Positions 41,485 through 49,702 of a DNA stretch of 64,000 bases are shown here, piece after piece; within the stretch, counting starts at the first letter, position 1; each line of letters starts with the position of its first letter. This DNA comes from VRUE01 sp963824705 (GTDB taxonomy: Bacteria > Actinomycetota > Thermoleophilia > Solirubrobacterales > 70-9): assembly GCA_963824705.1 (NCBI GenBank), contig CAWGQE010000003.1, forward strand, positions 1,550,001 through 1,614,000. Reading direction: 5' to 3'. A model generated the notes under the pieces. That model was not told the origin of the DNA. It did not search any database and saw nothing but the letters and a program-made list of their open reading frames with translations. The position numbers and the translations under genes are program-made.

Positions 41485-42021
41485 TCAGTAAGCCGTTCCG
41501 GCGGCTGCCAGGCGCTGTGCCGCGGTCTCGACGTCGCGTGGGCTCGCCTCTATCGAGCCGACCTGTTCGACAGCGGCGGCACTCAGGCCCAGCGCGGCGG
41601 CATCGTGAGCGATCCGGCCAGCGCCGGAGAGTCGCGCGTCGCGACTGCGAGCGACCGAGTTGTCTTCTTCCAGGGCTTGGATGTTCTGGGAGATGTGCCC
41701 GGAGCTTGCCGCGAAGCTGAGCGTGACCACGTTGAGCGCGACGATCCCGACGAGCAGCACGCCCAGGACCCCGATCCAGGCACGGCCGCGGGTCATCCGC
41801 ACCACCAGGCTCGAGTCGGGGAGGTTGCGGACAGCGGTCGCGGTGCCGACCGCGATCGGGATCAGCTGGCCGCCCGGGCGGCGGACCGGCGCTTTGCGGC
41901 GCGCCGGCGCTTGCTTGCGGGCCGGGGCGGTGCGACTCGAGGCTACGACGAGCGGGCGTTTGCGGCGCGGAGCTTGGGTCGGAGCGGAAGCGGTTTTGCG
42001 GGTGGTCGCAGCGGCAGCCAT
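41485..42021 (-). CDS. ftsL: FtsL-like cell division protein
   Basis: A basic, Ala/Pro/Arg-rich cytoplasmic N-terminus of about 80 residues precedes one membrane helix (VLGVLLVGIVALNVVTLSFA). A coiled-coil-like segment with NIQALEEDNSVARSRDARLS follows. This plan and the position between rsmH and ftsI identify an FtsL-type protein, which helps activate FtsI/FtsW at the septum. Sequence similarity in this family is poor. The ATG shares one base with the rsmH stop. Confidence 0.75.
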   Translation of the reverse strand: MAAAATTRKTASAPTQAPRRKRPLVVASSRTAPARKQAPARRKAPVRRPGGQLIPIAVGTATAVRNLPDSSLVVRMTRGRAWIGVLGVLLVGIVALNVVTLSFAASSGHISQNIQALEEDNSVARSRDARLSGAGRIAHDAAALGLSAAAVEQVGSIEASPRDVETAAQRLAAAGTAY

Positions 42022-42974
42022 CAGGCGGCGCTCCCGGCGCTCTGCGCGTCGGCGATCTTGACCGCGGCGCGAAGGTGGGCCGATTTCGAGCGCGGATTGG
42101 CCGCTATCTCAGCGGCTTCCGGCGCGATCGCCCGGCGGGTGAGCAGCTCGGCTTCTGGCTCGCGCCCACAGGCGCAGACCGGAAGCTCGGGTGGGCAGAC
42201 GCAGCCCCGGGCTCGATCGGCCAAGAAGCGCTTGACGGGGCGATCCTCGAGCGAGTGGAAGGAGATCGCCGCCATGCGCCCGCCGATCGGCAGCATTGAC
42301 CAGGCGGTCGGCAGGGCGTCCTCGAGCGAGTCGAGCTCACCGTTGACGGCGATGCGAATGGCCTGGAAAGTCTTCTTGGCCGGGTGGCCGCCACCAAAGC
42401 GGGCCGAGGCCGGCATCCCGGCCTTGACCGCGTCGACCAGCTCGGCGGTGGTCCGCAGCGGGCGACGACGGCCGATCTCACGCGCGATCCCGCCGGCGTA
42501 GCGCTCCTCGCCGAAGCGCCGCAGCGCCTGGGCGATGCGCGACTCGGGCCACTCGTTGACGAGGTCGGCGGCGCTGAACTCCTGCCGCGTGTCCATCCGC
42601 ATGTCGAGCGGCGCGTCGTAGGAATAGGAGAACCCCCGCTCCCTGGCGTCGACCTGCATCGAGGACATTCCGAGGTCCATGAACACCATGTCTGGGCGGA
42701 TGCCTTCGCCGCGCAGGGTGCGAAGACCTGCCGAGTAGTCGCCGCTGAGGAAACGGGTCCGACAGGGGACCTCGGCGGCGAAGCGCTCGAAACGAGCCTG
42801 CGCGGCGGGATCGCGGTCGATTCCGATGAACGTCCCCTCGGTTCCGATCGCCGCGGCGATCCGACGCGCGTGGCCGCCGCCGCCGAAGGTGCAGTCGACG
42901 GCGATCTGCCCCGGCTGAGGTGCCAGCAGGGCGGTCAGCTCGGGGGCAAGGACTGGTGCGTGCTCGGTCGGCAT
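42021..42974 (-). CDS. rsmH: 16S rRNA N4-cytidine methyltransferase
   Basis: RsmH (MraW) methylates N4 of C1402 in 16S rRNA using S-adenosylmethionine. The 317-residue protein begins MPTEHAPVLAPELTALLA and has the SAM motif VDCTFGGGGHARRIAAAIG, then DLGMSSMQVDARERGFSYS and ISFHSLEDRPVKRF. A cluster CVCPPELPVCACG lies near the end. The ATG at 42974 fits the family start; 73 bases separate it from mraZ. Confidence 0.96.
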   Translation of the reverse strand: MPTEHAPVLAPELTALLAPQPGQIAVDCTFGGGGHARRIAAAIGTEGTFIGIDRDPAAQARFERFAAEVPCRTRFLSGDYSAGLRTLRGEGIRPDMVFMDLGMSSMQVDARERGFSYSYDAPLDMRMDTRQEFSAADLVNEWPESRIAQALRRFGEERYAGGIAREIGRRRPLRTTAELVDAVKAGMPASARFGGGHPAKKTFQAIRIAVNGELDSLEDALPTAWSMLPIGGRMAAISFHSLEDRPVKRFLADRARGCVCPPELPVCACGREPEAELLTRRAIAPEAAEIAANPRSKSAHLRAAVKIADAQSAGSAA

Positions 42975-43047
42975 GTAGATAAGGGTTGCGCTGTGGGGTC
43001 CGGTGTAGCGATGGGCTCGGTCGGACAAGGGGGCGTGGGCTTGCATG

Positions 43048-43491
43048 TCAGGCGGCCGCTCCGCTCGAGGCAAGGCCCTCGGCAATCTCGGGTGCGGAGG
43101 CGTCGAGCTCCTCCTCCTGCTTCGCCCAAGCCTCGGCATTCCAGATCTCCAAGTACTCGCCGGCGCCGATCACGACGCAGGGGCCGGCGAGGCCGGCATG
43201 CTCGATCAACGGCTTGGGCACGCGGATGCGACCGGCCGAGTCGAGCGTCTCGTCGAAAGAGCCGCCGTGGAAGCGGCGGCGCAGGCTGCGTGCGTCCTTG
43301 CCAAAAGGGCTATGCGGCGAGAGGAAGCGGTCGGACAGCTGCTCGAACTCCGCGGTCGTATGCACCCAGACGCAGGGGTCGAAGCCCTTGGACAGAACAA
43401 TCCCGTCGGAGAGCGCGGCCCGAAAGCGAGAGGGAACCGTGAGGCGATCCTTGGAGTCGAGGCTGTGCTCGTAGAGACCCCGAAATGCCAT
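43048..43491 (-). CDS. mraZ: Transcriptional regulator MraZ
   Basis: This 147-residue protein has two AbrB-like half domains. The first reads YEHSLDSKDRLTVPSRFRAAL and the second ETLDSAGRIRVPKPLIEHAG. MraZ binds direct repeats upstream of its own operon and sets dcw expression. AAAGGA lies eight bases before the ATG. Three TGGGA-like repeats upstream (43586-43610) form the expected site. Confidence 0.97.
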   Translation of the reverse strand: MAFRGLYEHSLDSKDRLTVPSRFRAALSDGIVLSKGFDPCVWVHTTAEFEQLSDRFLSPHSPFGKDARSLRRRFHGGSFDETLDSAGRIRVPKPLIEHAGLAGPCVVIGAGEYLEIWNAEAWAKQEEELDASAPEIAEGLASSGAAA

Positions 43492-43515
43492 CCCCGTGGT
43501 CCTTTCTGCGGCCGG

Positions 43516-43570
43516 TAAAAAAGTTAGGACCGGAGTGATGAGGTGGGAGGAGCCTCACCACCCCGGTCCT
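43516..43570 (-). terminator. Attenuator-like hairpin in the mraZ leader
   Basis: On the reverse strand arms 43552-43570 and 43526-43544 form a stem of about 19 bp with a few mismatches. It is followed by a T-rich run (complement of 43516-43525). It lies between the MraZ site and the mraZ start, so only dcw transcripts would meet it. This is the layout of an attenuator. A structured mraW leader RNA motif is known in some actinobacteria, but I cannot confirm identity. Confidence 0.65.
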
Positions 43571-43585
43571 GGGCTTCAACTCGAG

Positions 43586-43610
43586 CGCCACACTACCCCA
43601 CTTTCTCCCA
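43586..43610 (-). promoter_or_regulatory. MraZ binding box
   Basis: The reverse strand reads TGGGA-N5-TGGGG-N5-TGGCG, three direct repeats with a 10-bp period, the known layout of MraZ sites. It lies about 95 bases upstream of mraZ and about 70 bases upstream of the divergent gene at 43680. Confidence 0.8.
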
Positions 43611-43679
43611 CTTTGCAACACGACCCCAAACAGGCGTCCCAATCGCAACCTCGGTTGCAGGGGTAGGCTCGCCCCCTCG

Positions 43680-44552
43680 ATGAGCGCAACCGAAGAGACA
43701 GCCGCCCCGGCCGGAGCCGGCACGACCGTCCCCGACGACGCCAACGACCTGCGCGGCCTCCACTTCAAACGACTGCTGGGCAAGCCGCTTACCTGGACCC
43801 TGATCGCGATCTTCGCCGTCGCCGCCGGCGTCGCCGGCGCGGTCCTTATTGGCCCGGTCGTCGGCGTCGCGGCTGCCGCCGCGACGCTCCTGCTCGGCCT
43901 CTCGATCGTTTTCGCGATCGCCGATTCGCGGGCGGAGGATGCCTTCTTCGCCGCCTACGCCGGACAGCGGGGACTGGCGCTGGCGGGCAAGGGGCCACTG
44001 CCTCCCGCCACGCCGCTTCTGCGCAAAGGCGATGACCGCTACGCCGAGCGCTCCATGGTCGGCCCTCTCGCCGATGGCGTCGACGGCGTCCTCGCTCTCT
44101 ACACCTATGAGGACGAGACGACCGACAGCGAGGGCAATCGGCAGACCAACTACTACCGCTACACGGTCGGCCTCGCCCAGGTGCCCGAGTGCGCCGGTTT
44201 CGTTCCCGAGCTCTACTGCCAACGCAAGTCCGGCCTGCGGGCCCTGGAGAAGTTCGAGGACGTCTTCCGCCACTCCAAAGAGCGGGTCAAGCTGGAGAGC
44301 GAGGCCCTCGACGAGCGCTACGAGATCTTCGTCCGCGAGGGCCAGGACGCGAACCGGCTTCGCCAGCTCTTCTCCCCCACCTTCATCGTCTGGCTGACCG
44401 ACTCGGCCCCGGAGAAGTTCGCCTTCGAGCTGGTCGACGGCACCCTCTGCTGCTACGTCCATGGCCACAAGACGAAGGCGGCCGAGCTGGACACGATCCG
44501 CGCCGCTTCGGCCGCGGTCGCCACGCGCCTGCGCGACGAGGGTCAGGAGTAG
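43680..44552 (+). CDS. Membrane protein of unknown function
   Basis: I do not recognise this 290-residue protein. Two adjacent helices (WTLIAIFAVAAGVAGAVLIG and the Ala-rich segment after it, about 38-80) precede a cytoplasmic domain. That domain contains LRKGDDRYAERSMVGPLADG, two cysteine-containing segments (PECAGF, ELYCQRK) and KFEDVFRHSKERVKLESEAL. The architecture recalls DUF3137-like proteins, without a clear match. A TAGGCT -10 element ends 10 bases before the ATG. Its stop codon directly abuts that of the convergent tadC-like gene. Confidence 0.7.
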   Translation: MSATEETAAPAGAGTTVPDDANDLRGLHFKRLLGKPLTWTLIAIFAVAAGVAGAVLIGPVVGVAAAAATLLLGLSIVFAIADSRAEDAFFAAYAGQRGLALAGKGPLPPATPLLRKGDDRYAERSMVGPLADGVDGVLALYTYEDETTDSEGNRQTNYYRYTVGLAQVPECAGFVPELYCQRKSGLRALEKFEDVFRHSKERVKLESEALDERYEIFVREGQDANRLRQLFSPTFIVWLTDSAPEKFAFELVDGTLCCYVHGHKTKAAELDTIRAASAAVATRLRDEGQE

Positions 44553-45185
44553 CTAGAACCCGCCGAGGAGGATGTCGGCGTTGGCGATCAGGGCGGCGGC
44601 GATCATCAGCAGAACCGAGGGAACGAGGATCAGGGCGACCACCAGCTGGATCTTGGGGGCGGCGCGGGCGGCTCTCTCCTCGACGGCGCGGCGCTGGTCC
44701 CGCCGCAACGAGGCAGCCTGACGTCTTAGTTGCCCCGCCAGCGGCGAACCGAGGCGGCGTGAGCGCTCGATCGAAGCGCAGAGGGAGGCAACCTCAGCGC
44801 CGGGGACACGCCGGCGAAGCGCCGCGAGGGCATCGGCCAGCGGCTGACCGCAACCAAGCTCGGCCACGGTGACCCGCAGCTCGTCGGCGAGTGGGCCACT
44901 GCCGGCGCGGGCGATCTCAGCAAAGCCGGCCGCGGGACTGCGGCCCGCCGCCAAGCCGATCGCGAGCAGATCGAGCGCGTCGGGCAGCGAAGCGACAAGG
45001 CGGCGATGACGGCGGCGTGCCTTGCGCTCCAGCAATGCGTCCGGGAGGAAAAGGCCGGCAGCAGGCAATCCGAGCGCGACCAGCAGCGAGATGCGACCTG
45101 GCGCCGCGGGGGCCGCTGTCATCGCCACGATCCCGGCCGCTACGGCGCAGGCCAGTTTCGGTGCAAGCGGCGCGCGCGACCTCAC
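44553..45185 (-). CDS. tadC: TadC-like type II secretion F-domain protein
   Basis: This 210-residue inner-membrane protein of the Tad pilus/secretion machine has hydrophobic segments at both ends (LLVALGLPAAGLFLPDALL and LVVALILVPSVLLMIAAALI). The T2SSF core LPDALDLLAIGLAAGRSPAAGF lies between them. It forms the membrane platform with TadB. The GTG at 45185 overlaps the tadB stop as GTGA. It is shorter than many TadC proteins, lacking part of the N-terminal region. Confidence 0.82.
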   Translation of the reverse strand: MRSRAPLAPKLACAVAAGIVAMTAAPAAPGRISLLVALGLPAAGLFLPDALLERKARRRHRRLVASLPDALDLLAIGLAAGRSPAAGFAEIARAGSGPLADELRVTVAELGCGQPLADALAALRRRVPGAEVASLCASIERSRRLGSPLAGQLRRQAASLRRDQRRAVEERAARAAPKIQLVVALILVPSVLLMIAAALIANADILLGGF

Positions 45186-46039
45186 TCGACCACCTGGGCG
45201 AAGCGCTTGATGGCGGCGAAGCCGACTAGTTGCAACGCAACGGCCAGCGCCAACAGCACCGCCGATGCCGGAGCGCCCAGCACCTTGGCGAGGAAGCCCG
45301 GCTGGATCAGCTCGGCGAAGAGCGCGCCGCCACTCGGCATCGCGACGACGAGCAACCCGGTGAAGCGCGCCTGCGCTGTTGCCGAGCGGGCATCGTCGGC
45401 GGCGCGGTCGCGCTCGGCGGCCCCATCGGCAAAGCGGCGCAGGAGGCCGGCGAGGTCGCCTCCGGCGCGCCCTTGACTGAGCAGCGCCATCGCGAAGGCA
45501 TCGATCCTTGCCGAACGCATCCGCCCTCGCCAGTCCTCGATCGCCGTCGCCGTCGATGCCCCCAGCTCCAGCTCTGCCCCCAACCTGGCCAGCTCGACCG
45601 CGGCCGGACCGTCGACCGAGGCTGCCGCCGCCGGCAGCGAGGCGCGCAGGGAACGGCCTGCCGCAAGCGAGTCCGCGATCGCAACCGCGACCTCGGGCAG
45701 GGCGCGCTCGAGAGCACGTCGGTAGCGACGGCGGCGATTCGACACTGCCCAGCCCGCCAACCCAGGGCCGGCAACTGCCAGCGGCACCGCGACCATCGCC
45801 CCGGCCAGGAACCAGCCGCCGAGCAACGTCGCCCCAGCGCCCACCGCGGCAAGCCGGCGCCGCTCGACGGTAGAGGGCACGTAACCCTCCTCTCCCGCCC
45901 TGCGCAGTGGCTCCAGCGCGAGCCGTAGCCACTGCGCGACGGCCGGAGTGGCAAGCACGGCTTCGCGAGCCGCAAGCGCCGCCAGGCCCCCCGCGACCGC
46001 ACCGGCGATCGGCACCAGCGGCCCCGGGGCGCCGCTCAT
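45182..46039 (-). CDS. tadB: TadB-like type II secretion F-domain protein
   Basis: This 285-residue platform protein has membrane segments near residues 10-30, 70-100 and 255-280. Its T2SSF domain contains LPEVAVAIADSLAAGRSLRA and ALLSQGRAGGDLAGLLRRFA. It pairs with TadC in the membrane to transmit ATPase motion to pilin or secreted substrate. Its ATG overlaps the cpaF stop. Confidence 0.85.
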   Translation of the reverse strand: MSGAPGPLVPIAGAVAGGLAALAAREAVLATPAVAQWLRLALEPLRRAGEEGYVPSTVERRRLAAVGAGATLLGGWFLAGAMVAVPLAVAGPGLAGWAVSNRRRRYRRALERALPEVAVAIADSLAAGRSLRASLPAAAASVDGPAAVELARLGAELELGASTATAIEDWRGRMRSARIDAFAMALLSQGRAGGDLAGLLRRFADGAAERDRAADDARSATAQARFTGLLVVAMPSGGALFAELIQPGFLAKVLGAPASAVLLALAVALQLVGFAAIKRFAQVVE

Positions 46040-47136
46040 CCGCTCTCCGTCACGTTGGCGATCTCGGTAACCCGGCGGGAGCCGTCCTCGAACCGCTCGA
46101 GGTGGACGACGAGATCGATGCCGCGACGAACCTGCGCCGCGACCGCCTCGTACGGCAGCCCCAATCCGGCCATCAGGGCCAGCGTCTCCAGGCGGGCGAG
46201 GGCATCGGCCGGCGAGTTGGCGTGCACGGTGGAGAGCGCGCCGCGGTGTCCGGTGTTGAGGGCGGTGAGCAGGTCCAAGGCCTCGGCCCCGCGCACCTCG
46301 CCGATCACTATCCGGTCGGGCCGCATCCGCAACGCGTTGCGCAGCAGGTCGCGAATCGTCACCTCCCCCCTTCCCTCAACGCCGGCCGGCCGGCTCTCCA
46401 GTCGCACGACGTGGCGTCGCTGCAGGCGCAGCTCGGCCGCATCCTCGATCGTCACCAGGCGCTCCTCGGGTGAGACGAAGCCCGAGAGCGCGTTGAGCAG
46501 GGTCGTCTTGCCGGAGCCGGTGCCACCGCTGACGAGTACGCTGCGCCGCTCGCCGACAGCCCGCCCGAGCATCTCGACCTGGGACTCGGTGAGGGTCCCG
46601 AGCTCGACCAGCTCGCGCGCTCCGGGCCGGCTGGCGCCGAAGCGGCGGATCGAGAGGGCCGGCCCGTCGATAGCCAGCGGCGGGATCACCGCGTTGACCC
46701 GCGAGCCATCGGCGAGTCGGGCGTCCACCATCGGGCTCAGCTCGTCGATGCGGCGTCCGAGCGGCGCGAGGATGCGCTCGATCGCATTGCGCAGCTCCTC
46801 GTCGTCGGCGAAGCGGGCATCGGTCGCCTCGATTCGCCCGCCGCGCTCTACATACACCTGACCCGGTCCGTTCACCATCACCTCCTCGACGCTGGGGTCG
46901 GCAAGCAGGTCCTCCAGCGGTCCGAGCCCGACGGTGTCGCGCAGCACGCGCGCCACGAGCGCTTCCCGATCCGCGGGGCCGAGCAGTACCGCTTCCCGCT
47001 GCACGAGATCGGACACCTCCGCGGCCAACTCCTCGGATAGCGGCAAACCGGCGGCAGCGGCTTCGCGTCGAGCCTCGATCAGGCGGCTGCGCAGCGAATC
47101 GGCGAGGTCCTCCAGATGCCGCTGCCGCGCCTCCAC
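46036..47136 (-). CDS. cpaF: CpaF/TadA secretion ATPase
   Basis: This 366-residue VirB11-type hexameric ATPase has Walker A LVSGGTGSGKTTLLNALSGF, the Asp box LVTIEDAAELRL, Walker B region RPDRIVIGEVRGAEALDLL and the His box STVHANSPADALARLETL. It powers the Tad pilus or secretion system through TadB and TadC. It lies seven bases after the cpaB-like gene. Confidence 0.95.
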   Translation of the reverse strand: MEARQRHLEDLADSLRSRLIEARREAAAAGLPLSEELAAEVSDLVQREAVLLGPADREALVARVLRDTVGLGPLEDLLADPSVEEVMVNGPGQVYVERGGRIEATDARFADDEELRNAIERILAPLGRRIDELSPMVDARLADGSRVNAVIPPLAIDGPALSIRRFGASRPGARELVELGTLTESQVEMLGRAVGERRSVLVSGGTGSGKTTLLNALSGFVSPEERLVTIEDAAELRLQRRHVVRLESRPAGVEGRGEVTIRDLLRNALRMRPDRIVIGEVRGAEALDLLTALNTGHRGALSTVHANSPADALARLETLALMAGLGLPYEAVAAQVRRGIDLVVHLERFEDGSRRVTEIANVTESG

Positions 47137-47142
47137 CTGGAG

Positions 47143-47799
47143 TCAGTCCTCTGGCAGGAGGGTCACCTTGCGGGCGAAGCTCTCGGCGGCGATCAGCCGC
47201 AGCGCCTGGCTCTTGGTCAGACCCAGGGTCGCCGCGGCGGTCGTTCCGGGGCCCGGGCCTTCGGAGCCCGGCCGCAGCCCCAGCAGGGGAACGTGGGGCG
47301 CGGCGACGTAAGTTCGGCCCGGCACGGCAGCGGCTGGTTCGCTTGTCACCACGACGTCGACCCGCGACCCAGGCGAGGGCGGCCCGGCCGCCAACAGCGC
47401 ATCGGCACCGCTGACGGCGATCTCGACCGGCCGCCGCCCGCCCGTGAGACTCGGGCCCTCGCGTCTCGCCTTGCGGACGATGCCGAGCTGCGTGCCGAGC
47501 AGGTAGGAACCGACGGAGAGCGGCGCACGGGCGATCAGACCCAGCGCTTCCTCCGGCGCAACCAGCGCTCCAGGCGGGACGAACCGGACCGGGACCCGCC
47601 GCACGGTGAGAGCCGAACCGACCTCCTCCGGCCCGATCCGCCGCCCGGCCGCGATCCTCGTGCCGAGCACGACCACCGACCGCAGCGGACCGTAGCCGCG
47701 GACGGCGCTTGCCCCGTAACCCTCGGCGATCGCCGCGGCTGCGGCGGCAGCGAGGAGTGCGAGCAGCAAGAACGCGAGCGAGCGCTTGCGCCGCCTCAT
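47143..47799 (-). CDS. cpaB: CpaB-like SAF-domain protein of the Tad system
   Basis: This 218-residue exported protein has an N-terminal membrane anchor (LAFLLLALLAAAAAAAIAEG). An SAF domain follows (VVVLGTRIAAGRRIGPEEVG and VPVRFVPPGALVAPEEALGL), then an RcpC/CpaB-type domain ending KSQALRLIAAESFARKVTLL. CpaB sits outside the membrane around the pilus channel. The start overlaps the histidine kinase stop as ATGA. Confidence 0.85.
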   Translation of the reverse strand: MRRRKRSLAFLLLALLAAAAAAAIAEGYGASAVRGYGPLRSVVVLGTRIAAGRRIGPEEVGSALTVRRVPVRFVPPGALVAPEEALGLIARAPLSVGSYLLGTQLGIVRKARREGPSLTGGRRPVEIAVSGADALLAAGPPSPGSRVDVVVTSEPAAAVPGRTYVAAPHVPLLGLRPGSEGPGPGTTAAATLGLTKSQALRLIAAESFARKVTLLPED

Positions 47800-48530
47800 G
47801 CCACGAGAGAACCGCGGTCGCTTGCAAGCGGAAGCTCGAGCAGGGCGAGCGATCCGGTCGTGGAGCGTCGCAGCGCAAAGCGCCCCCGATGGGCCGCCGC
47901 CACCTGACGGACGACGGCGAGGCCGTGACCATTACGCCGGCGCCCAGAGAGACGGGCGATCACGTCAGCCGGCGTGTCGCGACGGGCATCCGGGCGCGCG
48001 GCGCGACCCGAATCGGCGATGACGATCCGCACCCGGCCCTTGTGCAGCCTGGCGTCGATCGAGATCGTCGGTCCTCCGTGCTCGATCGCGTTGACGATCA
48101 GGTTGTCGAGAGCCTGGGCCAACTCGACCCGGTCTCCGATCACGACCGCGCGCCCGGCGCGCCAGCGCAGGCCCAGCGAACCGCCGCCGAGGCTGGCCCG
48201 GGCCCGCCAGCGCCGCGCCGCCGCTTCGAGCAGCGGCCTCATCTCCACCTCCTCGGACGGGCGCTGGAGCGAACCGCCGCCGTTCACCTCACGATCGAGC
48301 CGCTCCAGCGCCGCCGCGGCCAGGCGCACCGAGCTCTCGATCGCCGGCGGCGAGCCAACCGGGCCGCCGGCGCCCGCGAGAGCGATCGCCTGCAACGGGC
48401 GGCGCAGCTCGTGCAACGCCTCGTTGAGGGCGCCACGGCGGCGACCGTTGCGCAACACCTGAGCGGCGGCCACCGCCGCCATCGTGGCGGCGAGCGGCCA
48501 TCCGACGACGATCTCAGCCAACTCGATCAT
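47796..48530 (-). CDS. Sensor histidine kinase, short form
   Basis: This 244-residue kinase has one N-terminal membrane helix (WPLAATMAAVAAAQVLRNGR) and no sensor domain. The phosphoacceptor His is in NEALHELRRPLQAI. The ATPase domain shows the N box ALDNLIVNAIEHGG, the G1 box IADSGRAA and G2 GHGLAVVRQVAAAH. Without an input domain it may sense the membrane or a partner, plausibly the Tad complex. It overlaps both the response regulator and cpaB genes by four bases. Confidence 0.88.
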   Translation of the reverse strand: MIELAEIVVGWPLAATMAAVAAAQVLRNGRRRGALNEALHELRRPLQAIALAGAGGPVGSPPAIESSVRLAAAALERLDREVNGGGSLQRPSEEVEMRPLLEAAARRWRARASLGGGSLGLRWRAGRAVVIGDRVELAQALDNLIVNAIEHGGPTISIDARLHKGRVRIVIADSGRAARPDARRDTPADVIARLSGRRRNGHGLAVVRQVAAAHRGRFALRRSTTGSLALLELPLASDRGSLVA

Positions 48531-49240
48531 CCGTCAAGGAGGCGATATCCGACGCCCCAGCAGTTGACTACGAAGCGCGCCCGCTCGGGGTCCAGTTTGC
48601 GCCGCAGACGACTTGCGTGCGAGTCGAGCGTGCGGGTCTTGGTCGGCGCCCGGTAGCCCCAGACCTCACCCAACAGCTCACGCTTGGAAAAGACCCGGTG
48701 CGGGTCCGCGGCGAGAACCCGCAAGAGCGAGAACTCTTTCTTGGACAGCCGCACCTCGCGCCCGCCGACCCAGGCACGGCGCCGGCCCGGGTCGACGACG
48801 ACGTCGCCGACCCGCATCGGACCGCTGTTGCCCTGGTCCACCCGCCGCAGCACCGCCGCGATCCGAGCCCGCAGCTCCGAGTAGACGTAGGGCTTTACCA
48901 CGTAGTCGTCAGCTCCGAACTCGAGACCGCGCACGCGATCCTGCTCGGCACCGCGTCCGCTGAGGACGATCACCGGTAGGCGCGGGTCGAAGCGCGAGAC
49001 GATGCCGTCCGCTTCGCGGATCTCCTGCAGCACGTCGAGCCCAGAGGCATCGGGCAGGGTCAGGTCGAGCAGCATCAGGTCCGGCTGCTTGTAGCGGCAG
49101 AGTCGCAATGCATCGGAAGCGCTCGGCGCCGGCAGGACGCCGAAGCGATCGGCGACCAGGTTGTCGCAGAGAAGTTCGAGCGTCGGGGTGTCGTCCTCGC
49201 AGACGACGACGCTGGCGATTTCTCGGCGCTGGGGAAGCAT
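48527..49240 (-). CDS. OmpR/PhoB-family response regulator
   Basis: This 237-residue regulator has a receiver domain (acidic pair in VVCEDDTPTLEL, phospho-Asp in DLMLLDLTLPDASGLDVL, Lys in DDYVVKPYVYSELRARI). The C-terminal winged helix reads EFSLLRVLAADPHRVFSKRE and LDSHASRLRRKLDPERARF. Its kinase is the next gene, and the pair heads the Tad operon, so it probably controls pilus genes. A GGGGG run just before the ATG may serve as ribosome binding site. Confidence 0.93.
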   Translation of the reverse strand: MLPQRREIASVVVCEDDTPTLELLCDNLVADRFGVLPAPSASDALRLCRYKQPDLMLLDLTLPDASGLDVLQEIREADGIVSRFDPRLPVIVLSGRGAEQDRVRGLEFGADDYVVKPYVYSELRARIAAVLRRVDQGNSGPMRVGDVVVDPGRRRAWVGGREVRLSKKEFSLLRVLAADPHRVFSKRELLGEVWGYRAPTKTRTLDSHASRLRRKLDPERARFVVNCWGVGYRLLDG

Positions 49241-49279
49241 GCACCCCCTAATGGCGCCGAGACGAAAACTCTCCCCCCT

Positions 49280-49606
49280 TCACCGAGATCGGGAGCGGCA
49301 AAGCTCGGAGTTAGCGGGCAGCTCGAGGACGGCGCCAGCCCGCCGATCCCAGGCGAGACGGCGCGGTGGCACTCCTCGCCTCACCGAGCAGGGCCGGCCA
49401 TCGGGGTCGAGGAAGACGAGATCGAGCGCGAAGCGCATGCCGAAGGTATGGATGCTGCGGCAGTTCGGGATCAACAGCCCGGGCCCCGCCTCGTCGAGGT
49501 CGAGATGAGAGAGGCCGAGCAGGCGAGCGCATCGGTTCGAAGCGAGGGGAAACTCACGGGTGAGGACGGAGGCTGTGGGGAGCTCTCGAAGCCGCCGGGC
49601 AATCAC
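49280..49606 (-). CDS. DUF192 family protein
   Basis: This 108-residue protein has the DUF192 signature LLIPNCRSIHTFGMRFALDL with VFLDPDGRP following it. It starts at GTG 49606. The function of the family is unknown; it is a small beta-barrel found in bacteria and archaea. Its position just upstream of a two-component and Tad operon may be meaningful, as no other reason for it to sit here is evident. Most family members are exported; no signal is seen in this copy. Confidence 0.82.
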   Translation of the reverse strand: MIARRLRELPTASVLTREFPLASNRCARLLGLSHLDLDEAGPGLLIPNCRSIHTFGMRFALDLVFLDPDGRPCSVRRGVPPRRLAWDRRAGAVLELPANSELCRSRSR

Positions 49607-49689
49607 GAACAGACAAGGGCACAGCCGCCACTTCTCTCCCCTCGACGCGCAAAACCTCGTTCAGCGGTCGTCCCCACCAGGCACGGGAC

Positions 49690-49695
49690 TACGAT
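49690..49695 (+). promoter_or_regulatory. -10 element TACGAT, leaderless start at 49703
   Basis: TACGAT lies seven bases before the ATG at 49703 and overlaps the alternative ATG at 49694, so the later start is preferred. Confidence 0.5.
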
Positions 49696-49702
49696 GACAG
49701 GC

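Noticed and set aside
49280..49606. DUF192 protein as a pilin-processing factor of the Tad operon
   Set aside because: Only position supports this; no family knowledge links DUF192 to pilin processing.
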